DNA of 36,443 nucleotides from Verrucomicrobiales bacterium (lineage in GTDB: Bacteria; Verrucomicrobiota; Verrucomicrobiia; Limisphaerales; F1-80-MAGS106): positions 1-36,443 of the forward strand of contig SYMW01000113.1 of assembly GCA_005805305.1 (NCBI GenBank), written 5' to 3'. The position numbers and the translations under genes were made by a program. Of this stretch, positions 35,476 through 36,443 are shown in pieces; positions within the stretch are counted from its first letter, which is position 1; every line of letters starts with the position of its first letter. The notes under the pieces are model-generated. The model did not search any database and was not told the DNA's origin. It saw only the letters and a list, made by a program, of their open reading frames with translations.

Positions 35476-36443
35476 TTCAGGAACTCATCCAACGTCGAAC
35501 GGCTGATCCTATACACGGACCCGATTTTTTTTGCCTTCAGATCGCCGGACTGAATGGCTTCCATCACGTCCGATTCGGCGACGGCCATCAACGTGGCAGC
35601 TTCAGCGGGGCTCAGCAACCCGAGCTCCGGCGGCGACCCGCCACCCGCCTGAACTCCCGAAACGGTCCGGGAGCCCGAGGGCGGCGGCGGCTGGAACAAC
35701 TGCTGGGCCAAAGCGGCGCCCAGAGCCATTTCCGCCCCGAACGCGGCTCCGCCGCCCGCGCCAGGAGCGCCCTGGGTTCCGAGATGCTGGCCCATCTGAA
35801 ATTTCACGTAGTCGTTCAAATTACCGATAGCTGACATGCTCGTGCGTTTGTCGATGGCTTGTTCCACTTCGGCCGGCACGGACACATTCTCGACCACGAA
35901 AGAGGTCAGCTCGATGCCGTATCGCGCCTGAGTCGCCCTGTTGATCAGCGGAAGCAGTGAGTCCCCAAGCTCGGAGTGGCGCGTTGCTACGTCCAGCACG
36001 GGAACTCGAGACTCCGCCAATGCCTCGCTAAAAACACTCACGAGCTTGGACCTCATCGCATCGGCAAACTCATCCAATCTGAAATGGTGGTCCGTGCCCG
36101 CGACTTCCCTCAGGAACAACGGGGGATTCGTGATCTTGAAATCATACGTGCCGAAGGCCCGGGCTCGGACAATCCCAAAATCGTCGTCGCGAAGCATCAC
36201 CGGATTGGAGGTGCCCCATTTGTTGCCCGTGAAGGTTCTCGTCACCACATAGTAAACGTCCACCTTGAACGGCACATCGAAGCCATATTTCCAGGAGGCC
36301 AGCTTGGTGAGAATAGGAATGTTATCCGTCGTTAGGGTGTGCTTTCCTGGCCCATAAAGATCACCAAACTGTCCCAGATAAACAAACTGCGCCACTTGGG
36401 ATTCCCGAACGATCAACTGCGCGCCGCGTTTGATGGCTTTGTC
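35472..36443 (-). CDS. SPFH-domain protein (YdjI-like) with C-terminal excisionase-type HTH, 5' end cut
   Basis: The frame runs open to the right edge, so only the last 323 residues are seen, beginning DKAIKRGAQLIVRESQ. The SPFH region of the virion-core-like/YdjI type covers IVRESQVAQFVYLGQ, YGPGKHTL, FLREVAGTDHHF and LTSFVVENVSVPAEVEQAIDKR. A Gly/Ala- and Pro-rich linker follows. The last 50 residues, from LLSPAEAATLMAV to YRISRSTLDEFL, match the HTH_17 excisionase/MerR-like fold, unlike Bacillus YdjI, which as I recall has no such domain. SPFH proteins form membrane-bound rings or scaffolds; YdjI recruits PspA in Bacillus. The internal TTG at 36416 is not the true start. Confidence 0.85.
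   Translation of the reverse strand, partial: DKAIKRGAQLIVRESQVAQFVYLGQFGDLYGPGKHTLTTDNIPILTKLASWKYGFDVPFKVDVYYVVTRTFTGNKWGTSNPVMLRDDDFGIVRARAFGTYDFKITNPPLFLREVAGTDHHFRLDEFADAMRSKLVSVFSEALAESRVPVLDVATRHSELGDSLLPLINRATQARYGIELTSFVVENVSVPAEVEQAIDKRTSMSAIGNLNDYVKFQMGQHLGTQGAPGAGGGAAFGAEMALGAALAQQLFQPPPPSGSRTVSGVQAGGGSPPELGLLSPAEAATLMAVAESDVMEAIQSGDLKAKKIGSVYRISRSTLDEFLK

Noticed and set aside
1-36443. CRISPR arrays, tRNA or rRNA genes, prophage or transposase genes
   Set aside because: No regularly spaced repeats, cloverleaf-like sequences, rRNA signatures or transposase motifs were seen on either strand; this was by eye, so a tRNA scan would be decisive.

Overview
The window looks like chromosomal DNA of a Verrucomicrobiota bacterium, probably from the Pedosphaera/Limisphaera side of the phylum. 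This is inferred from gene content, not from any search. Pointers are paired DUF1549/DUF1553 and DUF1501 proteins, DUF1080 proteins, a SecA N-terminus with the extra segment before the Q motif that I associate with the Planctomycetes-Verrucomicrobia-Chlamydiae (PVC) group, and a PilZ-like protein beside PilT. Base composition is GC-rich and even. I see no rRNA, tRNA, CRISPR array, prophage or transposase gene.

Layout. Bases 1-427 hold the cut N-terminus of secA (minus). Bases 604-3966 (plus) carry coaD, a DUF177 gene, rpmF, plsX and fabH, linking CoA synthesis, ribosome and fatty acid/phospholipid initiation; two of the junctions are ATGA overlaps. Bases 4090-5535 hold a PilZ-like gene and a pilT-type ATPase. 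Then come purL, a class V aminotransferase, a DUF309 protein, parB without a neighbouring parA, and a GYF_2-cyclic nucleotide-binding fusion, all plus. From 11824 to 20059 (minus) lies a five-gene block: two tandem pairs of exported DUF1549/DUF1553 plus DUF1501 proteins, then a PIG-L family deacetylase. priA (minus) follows. From 22606 to 32723 everything is plus: a double-DUF1080 protein, a Cas4/RecB-type nuclease fused to an XPD/DinG-type helicase, an exported TIM-barrel sugar isomerase-like protein, accA, manA, a membrane-anchored TPR protein and an exported metallo-beta-lactamase-fold protein. The right end (minus) has an RsuA/RluB-type pseudouridine synthase and a pair resembling Bacillus YdjG/YdjI: a double zinc-ribbon membrane protein and an SPFH protein, cut by the window edge, that ends in an excisionase-type helix-turn-helix.

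Most of the left half is housekeeping. The least explained parts are four. (1) The SPFH-HTH plus zinc-ribbon module may be a membrane-stress system with a DNA- or protein-binding output. (2) A 340-bp non-coding element at 32752-33091 has about 39-bp imperfect terminal inverted repeats and several hairpins, and a diverged partial copy lies at 27547-27638. (3) A nuclease-helicase fusion retains all expected catalytic motifs. (4) The GYF_2-cNMP fusion has no output domain.
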